A DNA stretch of 64,000 nt from Phaseolus vulgaris (Eukaryota; Streptophyta; Magnoliopsida; Fabales; Fabaceae): the NCBI RefSeq assembly GCF_000499845.2, contig NC_023753.2, forward strand, positions 19,504,477 to 19,568,476, read 5' to 3'. Each line of letters opens with the position of its first letter. Position 1 is the first letter of the stretch. Made by a program: the position numbers and the translations under genes. Positions 45,260 to 55,990 of the stretch are shown here, in pieces. The notes beneath the pieces are model-generated. The model made no database searches. It worked only from the letters and a program-made list of their open reading frames with translations, and was not told the DNA's origin.

Positions 45260-45626
45260 GGCAATTGCTTCCTGCACCCAATCAATTTTGACTGGCACCC
45301 GACGAAATTTTTAAAATTCCATTTTGCTCTTGTCTTCTTTATTAAGAAAAACGGCAAAGACATTGGCCTCCGGATGCACGAGTCTGGAAGGCATTGTTGT
45401 TCATTCTGGATATAGAAATCCGTAAAAAATTAAGATTTCCAGTTTAATATTTCGAACACACATATCCATAAGACAAAGATGAATTCTGAACGCAAATGTT
45501 CGTAAGTGGAAAATGGGTTCTAGATAAATTTCAGACTAATTTTCATTTCATTAAGGGTATTTTCGTCTTTTTAGAAGGACGATTGGGTGTTAGTGAAAAT
45601 GGATTGGATGAAGGAAGAATCTTCCA
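45260..45626. mobile_element. Second Mutator-like TIR element, degraded
   Basis: The left end (TTGCTTCCTGCACCCAATC) and the complement of the right end (GATTCTTCCTTCATCCAATC) are inverted repeats related to the MITE just upstream. Similarity extends about 35 bp inward (TTTTGACTGGCACCC against TTTTCACTAACACCC). The interior keeps words such as TCCGGATGCACGAG. I could not find a 9-bp target duplication, so exact ends are uncertain. Confidence 0.5.
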
Positions 45627-48292
45627 TTATATTAGCACATTGGTTACAACCCAGAACCTCCTGTTTTATACATTATCCATATCTTATACGACAAGAGAGG
45701 AAGAGATATAAAGTTCAAGTTTTGTAATTTTCTTCTTTTTCATCTCTCATCTCTGCTTTTCTTAATAAAGAGAACCGATCTGTATCTTTCAGTATACTTT
45801 TCTTTTCGTCCTTGTACTCCATATGGGATCCACTTCTATGCGAGGTGGCAATGACTAGCATAATATCTTACTGTGTTTTATGTTAATTTTGTTAAAATAG
45901 GTGGCATCCTAGGGAAAATGGCATTTTTGCATCCTGAGATGGTTGGAAACATCATATAAACCTCTTTTTATGTGCCATATACACTGTTACTCCGACAGGG
46001 CAAAGCCTAACTCAAGACCAATTTCTATTCTAGACTTATTACAATCTAGACTTGCCAAACTTGTTCCCAGTGATAGTGGAACTCGCACAAGAAAATCTAG
46101 TTATGATTTTATTCATACAAGATCTCTTTTCTGTTTTAGTGTAAGTAGCACTTACAGAGTCAAATTATTAAATTATTAGTCTGTATCTTTTCAACTGCCC
46201 CTAACTCTTGAAAACTATCAAGTTCAAAAACTGTACAGGACAACCCAAGTGGTTAATTACGAAAAAAAATCATCAATTTTTGGCTCTTGAAGTCAAAATA
46301 GAGAGTGGGAAATATAAAGGTAGAAAAAGGGGTCCTTGTTTGTATCGGTTCTGGATATTGTATTGGTGTTGATCTATTGGTTCTGGATTTGCTCAGTAAT
46401 CAAAGTATGAAACAAAGTTAATCATATTTGGCTTGTCAGTTTTTCCTTGATGACTCACAAGCCAATAATAAAAACATATTTATTTAGGCAGGTTATAGTT
46501 TTGTTGGTGCGCATCACTTTCCACCAGGTGGGCACATGGCAACTAACTCATTTAATAAAGGAAAAACGTAGATCATGGACAAACTGAAGGTGAGTTGACG
46601 GGAATTATTATGCTTATCCCAAAGTAAAAGTGTGGCAGATGAAATTTACTAATTTATTATTGGAGAAAACTATAGATATGTGCCATTTATTTGCCTTTAC
46701 TCTGAAAGAGCACTATATCACCTGCTCAATTTATTGTTTCTCCCCCAGTGCATGTAAGTTCGCAGTGGGGCATAATCTACACTTTCTAATGTTAAATTTG
46801 ATTATAAACTTTGATGAAGATTTACCTCAGATCGTTCAGGGCCACTTATATGATCTCAAGTGATATAATTGTTAGAAGTTTGACCAGGTGAACCAGTTTG
46901 ATTTGTTCGCTTAATCATTTTGAATGATAAAAATAATATGAATGACAATTTCAAACACTTTTATAACTTGAAGATACAAAAATACCATTTGTTTACGCCA
47001 TGATTGTTGATCAGAAGTAAACGTATCTTAACCGTAGTTCTATGAAGTAATTTGAAGTATCAAACTATTTAAATAAGACAATTAATTTTCAACCTGCTCC
47101 AAAATCCAAAATAGAATTTATCAGAGCGATATATGAGTTGCAGCTAACTTTGTATATCAATTGTATATTCATAGAACTCTAAAGCCTTTCTGCAGCTTCT
47201 AATTGTGACAGATGTTTAATAAATTCAGGCCTGTTAGAAATGTTTTAACAAAAATAATTATAGAAAAAGGACAAAATACTTTTTTCTGTAAGTTAAAATT
47301 AAAGTTAAAATCATTTTTTTAAAGAAGCTAATATGAGTTGGTTAATAATAATAATTTTATATATAAACTAATTTTAACTAACGAAAAGTTTATTTGATTT
47401 TTCTGTTTGTAGAAGATTTATCTAAAGTGATTCTACCTTCCACAAGAAAAAAAAATCCAATACTTCGTTTTGAACTTAGAATGATCACATTATTTCATTC
47501 GATCTGAAGCAAGATGTAGATGCATGATACATGCTTTTTATTCATACTTAGCATATCTATGCGTGCTCAAGAATCTGCCATAGGAATTCCATGGTTTTTA
47601 ACCAGGCAATTATTAACCAAAATACATACAGGTCGTGGTCGAATGCTTGTGTAATTTATTCATTCTTTTCTTCTTCAGCAAAGCATATTCTCATTTTCTT
47701 ACTTAGCTCAAGTAAAAAACCATTCTAGATTGTACAATTGATGCACTACTCCCTAGCCATTGCATGTATACACACACTGCAATATCTCATAAAGGGAGTA
47801 ACTGTTACTTTCAATAATACAAAGAGATAAAGGATCATGTCATGTGATTATATTCTCATTGGAAGAGCTTGATAAATCCTGCAAATAATATCTTTGATTA
47901 ATTAATTTAGAGAAAACAGTAAGGTCCTTTGTTCTTTTTCTTACCCGGCCTTGCCGGTTGTACATAATCAATACAATAAACTATAAGAATCCAAATTAAA
48001 CAAACAGAAGAAAAAAAACCGAGGTATGATAAAACTTTCATACAAGTAGTAATATAAATGAAGCTGCTGTTGTGCAGAGAAGGATATACATAACATATCA
48101 TTGTCCCAGATGGGAAAGGAAGGGGGAGGGTACTAATTAAACAGAAAACTCATGACATGACTCAAGCCTTATTTGATTCTCAGCAAACCCAACAACAGAG
48201 AGAGATGAAAAGCCAAGCATCAGACTTGCCTAGAGGGCAGATTTTCTGAAGTCAAATGTCCAGATCAGGTTTCTAGTTCCTTTCTTGTGGCA
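45627..48292. other. Intergenic DNA without recognisable genes
   Basis: Moderately A+T-rich single-copy-looking sequence. Short open frames (for example near 46630-46863 and 47907-48101) have no recognisable motif or good gene context. Part of 47880-48292 could be a 3' UTR if the possible exon at 48293-48406 is real. No tRNA, terminal repeats or LTRs found. Confidence 0.5.
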
Positions 48293-48406
48293 TCATTTGG
48301 CCATGGCTCCAACAACAGCAGGAACCCCAGAAGCATATACTTGAAATTGGACAAAAGTGGTGGTGTTCTCAACCTTAATAGCCTCATCGTGATCCTCTTC
48401 AGAGGA
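48293..48406 (-). other. Possible terminal exon of an unidentified minus-strand gene
   Basis: On the minus strand, a pyrimidine-rich tract and CCTTAG acceptor (48408-48407) precede 38 codons in frame: an acidic start SSEEDHDEAIKVE, then TTTFVQFQVYASGVPAVVG, and a TGA at 48295-48293. Amino-acid composition and the splice context look gene-like. No upstream exon could be recognised and I do not know the family. It may be a gene fragment. Confidence 0.25.
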
Positions 48407-49975
48407 CTAAGGAGGAGGGGGTAAGATGATGATGGGAAAAGAGGTTAGAGTTGCTAGTTTATTCTTACAATCGGTTATATATTTCCCAGAACAGGAGAAT
48501 GGATGAAACAATACTCTATATTCTATTTAAATACATAAATGCCAAGGCTCTATCTAGTTCACCAATGTCTTGGATTTATTCACTATTTCTTGTACGAATG
48601 TTGACAAAGAAGGAATATTCTATTTCTTAAAAATATCTTATATGAATTACAATGGGAATCCGGTGTCACTCGATAAAATAAATTATTAATACTGAAGAAT
48701 AATATTGTAGTAGTGTGCATAGAGCGTTGAATTGAATGCAGACAAGTGAACTGAGGGGTTTATTTATCTATATGGTGGACCTAACCAGCTGTTTTATCAA
48801 TTGCAGGTTGATGAACAATCCTAAGCTGATATGAAGCTCTAGTTCTGTATTCTATGTGAAAAATGTAAATATTTGACTTCACATTATTTGAATGAAGTCT
48901 CATAAGTGGAAGGGTTTCAATAGTTTATAAGAAGTTTTCGGTTCAAATTATTTAAGAAGAAAAGTTTCAAAAAATAAGGAAACTCACTTTATGACAATCA
49001 AATTTTCAATCATAGACTTGAACAACTTGGTAATTAGTAATCAGGTTATCTAAGTCTTATGGAAGCATTTGCCAGTTAATGTATGTTATTTATGTTTATA
49101 ATTTGAGTTGTCACAACAGAATCGGGACACATTTCTATTAATTGTAAAGTAAATGAGTATAATTATGCAACCTTGCATCAATCTTCGTTGTGGAGTAGGT
49201 GGTTTTCTCTTTAATGAAAAAGTAAAGCTTTAGATAAAGTATGAACTACGGTTGTTAAGCTTGATAAAGTTGCTGAAGATGATTGTGCCCATGATTTTGG
49301 TGGATGCATGCTTTATAGTTTCTTCTATTGTACTCAACCATTAAAATCGAAGTTTAGAAACAAAAAAAATTCTCAACTAACCTGCCCAACTTTCATATTT
49401 CTTGCTACAACTGATTCAAGAAATTTTCTATTAGCAGGAAAAGAAAGAGCACAACTTGTCACCTGAGTTACTTCCGGTTCGATTTTATTAAAAGCTCATT
49501 TGAAATAATCATAAAAATGACATGAAGTTTGACTTTGTTTGAATTTAATATATATAAAATCTAAATTAAACCAATATTTTTCAGTTTGTTTTAATTTAAT
49601 TTATAATTTTTTATTTTTATGAAATTGTTGAATATTTTGTAATAAAATTCGTCAAATAAAAAATGTTTTATTTTGTATATTTAATAATATATTTATATTT
49701 TCAATTTATTCTTATATTTATACCATTATATAAAGAGTTACATTATTTGATAATCTTCTTTTGTTTCATATTTTAATTGAATAATTTTATCTTATAATAA
49801 ATAAAAAATAATTAATTAATTAATTTAATAGAAGAAATATTTGAATAACTATTTTTAGTTTAAAATAACTAAATAATTTTTTTTCTTTTAAAAAATAACA
49901 GTTACACATTTTAGGTTATATCATCATTATTCATGACAGTTATTTCAATTTTATTTTTAGTAATAATCCACAAAT
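48407..49975. other. A+T-rich intergenic DNA
   Basis: No supportable gene. 49490-49960 is strongly A+T-rich low-complexity sequence that ends at the CACTA relic. Confidence 0.5.
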
Positions 49976-51093
49976 CATGAGTACAAAAAAACTCTTAAAC
50001 AATGATTCTTAAAGACAATGGTTTTACAATCACAGTCTATCAGCACGTAGTCTATACTATTGAGTAATAGACTCTATACTATTGAGTAATAGACTGCGGT
50101 TTCAAACTGTCGTTTATAAAGCACATCTAGACAACAATTATTTTGACCAACTGCAGTGTATATGGAAAATCAAATGCGGTCCAAGTATACCTAGAGAAGG
50201 GTATAAACGACGGTTTTGGCCAAAACCGTCGTCTATACCTTTCCTCGTGGGACCTTTTCTTTTTCAAATAGTCCTGATATAGATAATAGTTTTGGCCAAA
50301 ATCGTCGTCTATTAGGTGACTTTTTTTTAAGTTAATTCTATTTTATGCGTTTGCTCCTCTTAATTAACCTGTTCATTTAAAAACCCAGCCAGATACATAA
50401 TCAGACACATTCTTTCAAACAATCAAATTATATATATTGATAAATATATACTGATATATATTCATATCTATCTAATTCCTATAAATTAAAACCTATATAT
50501 TATTCATTAGCTATCCTAGAGTTATAGTAATTGACAAAGTATATGGTCCAAACATTTCTCACATAATCTAGTGCTTCCAAAGGTAGTGGTTACCATTCGT
50601 AAAAAAATGCATTACAAAATAAGTTCAAATTAGTATTAAGGTACATATACTTTTATCATAAAGAATAATTTAAATATTATTACCTACTCCCAATCTTTTT
50701 GAATGTCTACCCTTATAATGGTAACCATGCAATGCATAACGTAGTAGCTACACTCATAGCCTCCCGATTGTTTATTACACTACAATTCTATATAAATTAA
50801 AAGTTAATATTAATATTTTGATAAACAATGAAGAGAGGAAGACAAAAATTACAAACCTTTAGGTTCAACCATGTTAGCTTTTGATAATTTGCACTGGATC
50901 AACCTCTGAGTATGCTATATCCACACCATTCCTTGATTAATAGAAAAAACCTTGTTAGTACACCTTTACTATATATGTAGGTAAGTTCATAATGGATCGC
51001 TTGTTATTATACTTTAACTATTTGCTTGAGATGTGTGGATGGCTTCTTGTGTAGTGAACAAAACCACACAACAATGTTATCAATTATGGATAG

Positions 51094-52263
51094 TGTTCCG
51101 TCCGGTTGACCTGGGACGTCTTCGTGCGCGACCTCAACCGTCAGCTAGGGACTCCTTCCCACTGGTTACCTGTGGATTCCTGCAAAGAAGGACAAAAGGG
51201 CGCCCTAGCGGCCGTTTGCACTCCGACGCTCAAGTCAGCCAGCAAGAAACACCAAAAACTATGCACCTCCGTATCGGAGCACCGCGTAGGGTACTTTGAA
51301 GGTGGCAAAAAGGAAAACTATGTCTAGTGTATATTTTCTCCCTCTGGCAAAGATCTTTCCCCAGTCCCTTGTACGTAACCTCAAGGCTCGAGCAAGCAAC
51401 TAGAGAGTTTCTGGAAAATTTTCCAAAAGTTCGAACCCCGTTTCCAACATTCAAAGCGCTATTTAAGCTACTCCCGCATTCAAAGCGCCTTAAAGCGCAT
51501 TTAATTATAAAACGTAGCGCATTTAAGACGTTTAAAACGCTCGGGAGCATTTATACTACCTTAAACGCTCGAAACGGAAACTGTATTAAATAATTTTAAT
51601 TACCTTGTACCTGACAAAATGGCGTTTCTATTCTGACCTGGCTGCTGTACACGTGGAGGACCTCACAGCATCGTGACCCCATCTGGGGTCGTTTCTTCGT
51701 GTGAGTCCTCCTACCTGGGAGTGCATCTGCGCTAGAGGTGGCTTTTTGGGTGTCAACTCATACCCCCAAACATCTAGTCACTCACTTTGAGAGCGTATCT
51801 GCCTTCCTCTCGTACCCTGCACCTGGCTACCCTGGGCGTGACCCTCCTCTTGAGTCGTATCTATCCCAAGGGCGTCTCTGGGGCGGCAGGGGCACTTCAC
51901 GAGTCAGGCTGCCCTACACTGGCGCTATCACTATGGCCTTGAAGCCACCTTTCTCTTCTCTTTATTACTACCCCGGATTATCGGGATTTGAGGCCTTCCC
52001 ACGGCGTCGCTCCCTCCATGGTCTTTCCTATCCATGGGTATCGGGAAGCCACACTGTGATCGCCTTGCCTTTGTGACATTTGACCTTGGCGACGCCCTGG
52101 TTGGGCGAGGCCTTAATTGGGCGATGCCTTAACTAGGCGACGCCTTGACCTTGGCGACGCTGGCACTTGGCGTCTCTTCACCTAGGCAACGCCTTATGTT
52201 GACTTTGACCCAGACGTTGACTTTGACCTTGACTTTGTCAACGCCCGGATATAGGACGGTACA
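51094..52263 (-). repeat. Solo LTR, TGTTCC...GGTACA family, target duplication GATAG
   Basis: A 1170-bp LTR from TGTTCCGTCCGGTTGACC to ATAGGACGGTACA, flanked by exact GATAG copies (51089-51093; 52264-52268). No internal element sequence. It lies between the exon 8 and exon 7 relics of the decayed CACTA. Its inner part has a 10-15 bp motif repeated from 51420 to 51560 (AAAGCGC...TTTAA) and a GGCGACGCC-type tandem at 52083-52200. Confidence 0.9.
52083..52200. repeat. GGCGACGCC-type tandem repeat in the solo LTR
   Basis: Degenerate units of roughly 15-18 bp (TTGGCGACGCC, TGGGCGATGCC, TAGGCGACGCC) near the LTR end. A similar array occurs at 63898-64000. Confidence 0.75.
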
Positions 52264-52937
52264 GATAGCACAAGTAACTGCCAATGACTCCTACATCATC
52301 CATGAAGATATAGTTAGTAAATATTTAAAACATGAAATACTAATAATTGAAGACTTATAATTGAACTTACTCATTAATATAAGGGAAAAGATATATTTTG
52401 TTTTCCTTCTTCAATCAAAGTGTTGGTGATGTATGACTGAGTTTCAGCTTTCTTGTCTCCAATTTGATTAATGAAATAGGGATCCAAGAATCCATAAGCA
52501 TCTTGATTTCCGTCATTACTAGAAACTACAAAAAAATACCTACATGTTATTAGTTAAAGCATAATCAATAATTTAATATAAAGTAAATTGAAATATAGGT
52601 GGAAGATACTTACATCCTAAAATATTGAACGATGGTTATATTGAGCTCCTAGTTTTGACATGCAAACTCTAACACATCCGACATGTATATGTATAGAGGG
52701 ATGTCATTGTTTCTTCCAAACAAAGTGTCATCCCATGGAACCTCTAGTGCATTTGTACCTGTTAGCAACTAATAATAAAAAGGTTATAGGATCGTCAATG
52801 GTAACCAAAAGCTTCTTTTGGAGACTTGGTTTCCGATGAGGTTTCTACAAAATAAAGAACATTTCTATTAATTAAATATAATACATAAATAGAAATTAAA
52901 ATAATCAAATTATATTCTTACCGGTTGTTTTGAAATA

Positions 52938-53653
52938 TGTACTGGGCAGGAGTTTGGTCTTCGGCCTTGGACTGGTTGAAGCTTGGTTCTCGGATAGGGC
53001 AGAGGTCAGCTCGGTTGTGGGCCTTGCATTAAGGCCACGATGCAGGCCCAATTTAACTAATAGGCTCGAAACTCATGATAAAGTTGTTATGCACTAAGAA
53101 CTAGTTGCATGTACTTATAATAGATAAAGTGCAAAGTAGTTACGTGCGCGTTTGTTGTTTGTTATTATTACGTATAAATTTTTCTGTTGTATGTTTGTTA
53201 CACGTAAAATACTTGTTGATATTTGTTGTTAACCCTAAAAAGATAGGGAGGTGCATTTGTAACAGAAGGTTGGCCTGCGGTTTAGCACCTGAAGATCATT
53301 GGTGCTCGTGGCAGGTAGTTTTTCTGTTAGTGATAAAAGATAAATGTGCCTAGTATATTTTTGGTTAAGATTTTATTCTCTCAGAGTGAGATTGTTGCAT
53401 ATGCGGTTATAAAAGGGGACTTAGACCCCCAGTGAAGGTACGCTGTTTTTGCACACTAAATTGAGAATCAATTATTTTTGTGAGCGCTTACTAACTTGAG
53501 CGACGGAGTATAATCAACAGGTAGGGTGCCCTTTGTCACAATGGAGCTACGATTTAGTGCAATAGGGAGACATGAGTCAATACCCAGCTGAGGCAGATCC
53601 AATAGAAGGCGTTCAACCTAGTCAACTGGTGGGAGAGTCAACCGACGAGAACA
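52938..53653 (+). repeat. 5' LTR of a truncated gypsy element
   Basis: It starts TGTACTGGGCAGGAG at the truncated edge of the CACTA relic and ends GACGAGAACA at 53653. Two bases later comes primer site TGGCGCCCACTGTGGGGC (53656-53673), then gag. About 716 bp. No second LTR in the window. Confidence 0.65.
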
Positions 53654-53655
53654 TT

Positions 53656-53673
53656 TGGCGCCCACTGTGGGGC
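53656..53673 (+). promoter_or_regulatory. Primer-binding site of the truncated gypsy element
   Basis: TGGCGCCCACTGTGGGGC follows the LTR end after two bases. It is close to palindromic, so orientation alone cannot be deduced from it. The downstream gag on the plus strand supports this reading. Confidence 0.7.
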
Positions 53674-53720
53674 CCGCTAAAACTTGATCCCATCCACATA
53701 GTGTTTGAGCTCTTATACGA

Positions 53721-55140
53721 AGATGAGGAATACTAGACAGGTGCCATCGGGACCAGAAGGAGGTAAGGCTTCTACGCTGCAACAACTTATGGAGACAATC
53801 AGAAATCTCCAGAAGGCTAATGATCAGTCCAGACAAGAGTAAGAAAGGCTACGAGAAGAGCTGCGCAAGACCAATGAGATTTGCGTAGAGACTTACAACA
53901 ACGTGACCGACGTCCCCAATGGGAGCGAGGCTCGGGCTTTCCCGTGAGAGACAACCTTGAGCCTTTCTCACGAGCTATCATGGATGAGCCGGTACCCGCG
54001 GATTACGTCGCACTGAAGATCACCTTCACAAGAGTAGAGGATTCCGAGAGCCATCTTACGGCGTTTAATGCCTAGATGATCGTCTCGGGAGGGTCAGATG
54101 CAATGCAATGCAAGATGTTCAGGAGTACCTTCACGGGTACGACGATACAATGGTTTAGTAGACTCCCTGAAGACCACATTACTTCTTTTGCCCAGTTCAC
54201 TAAGCTGTTTCAGAACAGTTTTATGCTAACCAGGTTAAGCCCCTAGAGTTGTATGACCTCTTCAATGTTAGGCAGAAGGAAGGGGAGACGTTGAAAGACT
54301 ACTTGAATAGATTTTGGGCTCTCACTATGAGACTTCAGACTCACGATGAGAAGGTAATGGTTACTGCCTTCGAGTAGGGGGTTGCGTCGGGACCATTCTG
54401 TGATTCCCTTATCAGGAACCCGCTGGAAACTTTTTCCGAAATTAGGCGAAGAGCAGTTGCCCACATCAACGCAAAGGAAGCAGTGGTGGCAAGAAACAAT
54501 GGTTTGTATTCTCAGCCAGCTAAGTCGAAGGAGACTAATAAGGCTTCTTGGCCATTGAGGGTCCATGAGACCTCAACCAGGAAGAAGGCATAGATGAGAC
54601 ACACACCTTACAGGAAAGGCGACTCCAAGACGAGGTTCCCCCAAAAGGGCCGTGATGACAAGAGTTTGGTGGCGAGAAAAGATATTTGGTGTGAATTCCA
54701 TAAGGGATACGCACATCGAACGGTGTATGGCTTTAGGCTACCAGTTGGCTGAGTTACTGAAGGGTGGTTTCTTAAAGGAGTACCTTGAGGCGGACCAAGG
54801 AGAACCTCAGGGGAAAGATGCATTGAGAGATCCATCACATGAGGCACCAGTGCAAGCTGAGTTGAACAGCATCTCAGGTGGATTCTTTGGGGGACGCAAC
54901 TCTGCTACCAAGGGCAAGCGGTATGTAAGATTCGTGATGACATTAGAGGAAAGGGACCATAACGATACGCCAGACCCAGATCTTTGTTTCTCGAAAGCTG
55001 ATTTGATATGAGTGGTCCCTCATGACAATGACCAGTCGTGATATCCATTGTTATGGTGGGAAGAAAGGTACACCAGGTTCTCATCGACCAAGCGAGCTCG
55101 GTTGACGTAATGTTTTGGTCAACGTTCGTCAATTTGCGGC
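53721..55140 (+). pseudogene. Truncated gypsy gag and protease start
   Basis: Gag opens near 53721 (MRNTRQVPSGPEGGK). It holds the retrotransposon Gag core (ITFTRVEDSESHL; GTTIQWFSRLPEDHITSF) and a C-terminal knuckle region near 54690 (WCEFHKGYAHRT). The beginning of protease is at 55035-55120 (LIDQASSVDVMFW), where the usual Gly after Asp-Gln is Ala. Similarity in order and motifs to the Tat Gag at 42948-41722 suggests the same broad lineage. Multiple stops and frame changes disable it, and it is cut at about 55141 by an LTR fragment. RT to integrase are absent. Confidence 0.75.
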
Positions 55141-55325
55141 TGTTCTTGTCGGTTTACCTAGCCGTGTCGTTGACTTCAAAGGAAGACGGTAGCTCCTCCT
55201 ATTTCTGGTGGTTACTGTGCTCTCGTCGAGGTGGTGAAGAGCAACTCCGTTGAAACAGAGGGGGCCCTCCCTACCTGTTGATTGCACTCCGACGATCAAG
55301 TCAGTACTGGGCTAAGAAACTGATA
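55141..55325 (-). repeat. LTR fragment, TGTTCC family, antisense
   Basis: It begins TGTTCTTGTCGGTTTACCT and later has TGCACTCCGACGATCAAGTC, as in the solo LTR at 11050. It is truncated by the CRM-2 LTR after about 185 bp. It interrupts the protease region of the gypsy fragment. Confidence 0.6.
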
Positions 55326-55990
55326 GCTTGAGCTCTTCATCTTTGCATTTTTGATGTGGAATTAGCGGAAGCATCCATGGATTGTGGTGGAATAAGGCTC
55401 TCCTAAGAGTTGTGTAAGCCTTAGAGGTGCAGGAAGAGAGAGAGTGAGAGAGGTTCGACCAACTCTCTTTGAGGTGCAGTTTTGGAAGATTAAGACCTAA
55501 ATCCTAAGAGATTTTAGGCAAGGGAGTAAGAATGACACATTTTGGCAGCATTTCATTACTCAAAATAATCTTGAGAATACATGAGGAAGGCTCCTCCTTA
55601 TATAGGTTTGGAGGACCGGAAATGAAGAGTCAAAGACAATGGAATGCTAGCCAAATGAAATGCAAATGTGACGCCTAAAGAGTCACATGGCAAGCGTGAG
55701 CCAAAGTGATTTTTCAAGCGCACACTAGGTAACTTAGGTTGGTTTTTAAGAACCAAAATTCATCCTAATTACATTTTACAAAAGAAAATTCCTATACTAC
55801 TTTGACAAGAATTTAAAGACTATGCTACGCTTGATTTTGGACCTCTTGGAACATGTAAAGGTAAGTTTCTCTGCCATCAGTGGCAGTGTCCCAATCTTCA
55901 TCAAGCCTTTTAGCCATTGCCTTTGTAGTTGGCCCAATATGTCTTTGTGTTTGGCCTTCCTTTGAAGTAGTGCTTGACCCTCTTCCATCA
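55326..55990 (-). repeat. 3' LTR of CRM-2
   Basis: The sense start TGATGGAAGAGGGTC at 55990 abuts the polypurine tract. A TATATAAGG box lies at about 55603-55595 and is followed by CTCCTTCCTCATGTATTC. It corresponds to the CRM-1 LTR at 4521-5280. The left boundary is approximate. The first 55 codons' worth also encodes the end of the polyprotein. Confidence 0.65.

Larger units (their letters stand above)
49976..52937 (-). mobile_element. Decayed CACTA copy, second-gene exons 5-10 only
   Basis: The left end CATGAGTACAAAAAA (near 49976) looks like a mutated CACTAGTACAAAA terminus. Inverted subterminal motifs follow, including a perfect hairpin of TATAAACGACGGTTTTGG with its complement near 50201-50238. 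Minus-strand segments then match the intact element's second gene in order: exon 10 (about 50530-50610), exon 9 (50693-50775, where the Cys motif reads ECSYYVMHCM), exon 8 (50856-50930), exon 7 (52264-52310), exon 6 (52372-52540) and exon 5 (52615-52855). The remainder, including the transposase, is missing beyond 52937, where another LTR begins. A solo LTR interrupts it at 51094-52263. Confidence 0.7.

Noticed and set aside
47907..48101. 64-codon minus-strand frame with a hydrophobic segment
   Set aside because: No recognisable family, weak start context, and a location in A+T-rich DNA that may be a 3' UTR.
49240..49380. Possible plus-strand coding stretch with an acidic, Cys-containing frame
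   Set aside because: Short, without splice sites or start context, and not recognised as any family.
51738..52076. 112-codon open frame, repeated at 63552-63890
   Set aside because: Same LTR segment in two copies. It persists because the repeats are similar, and it has no protein-family motif.
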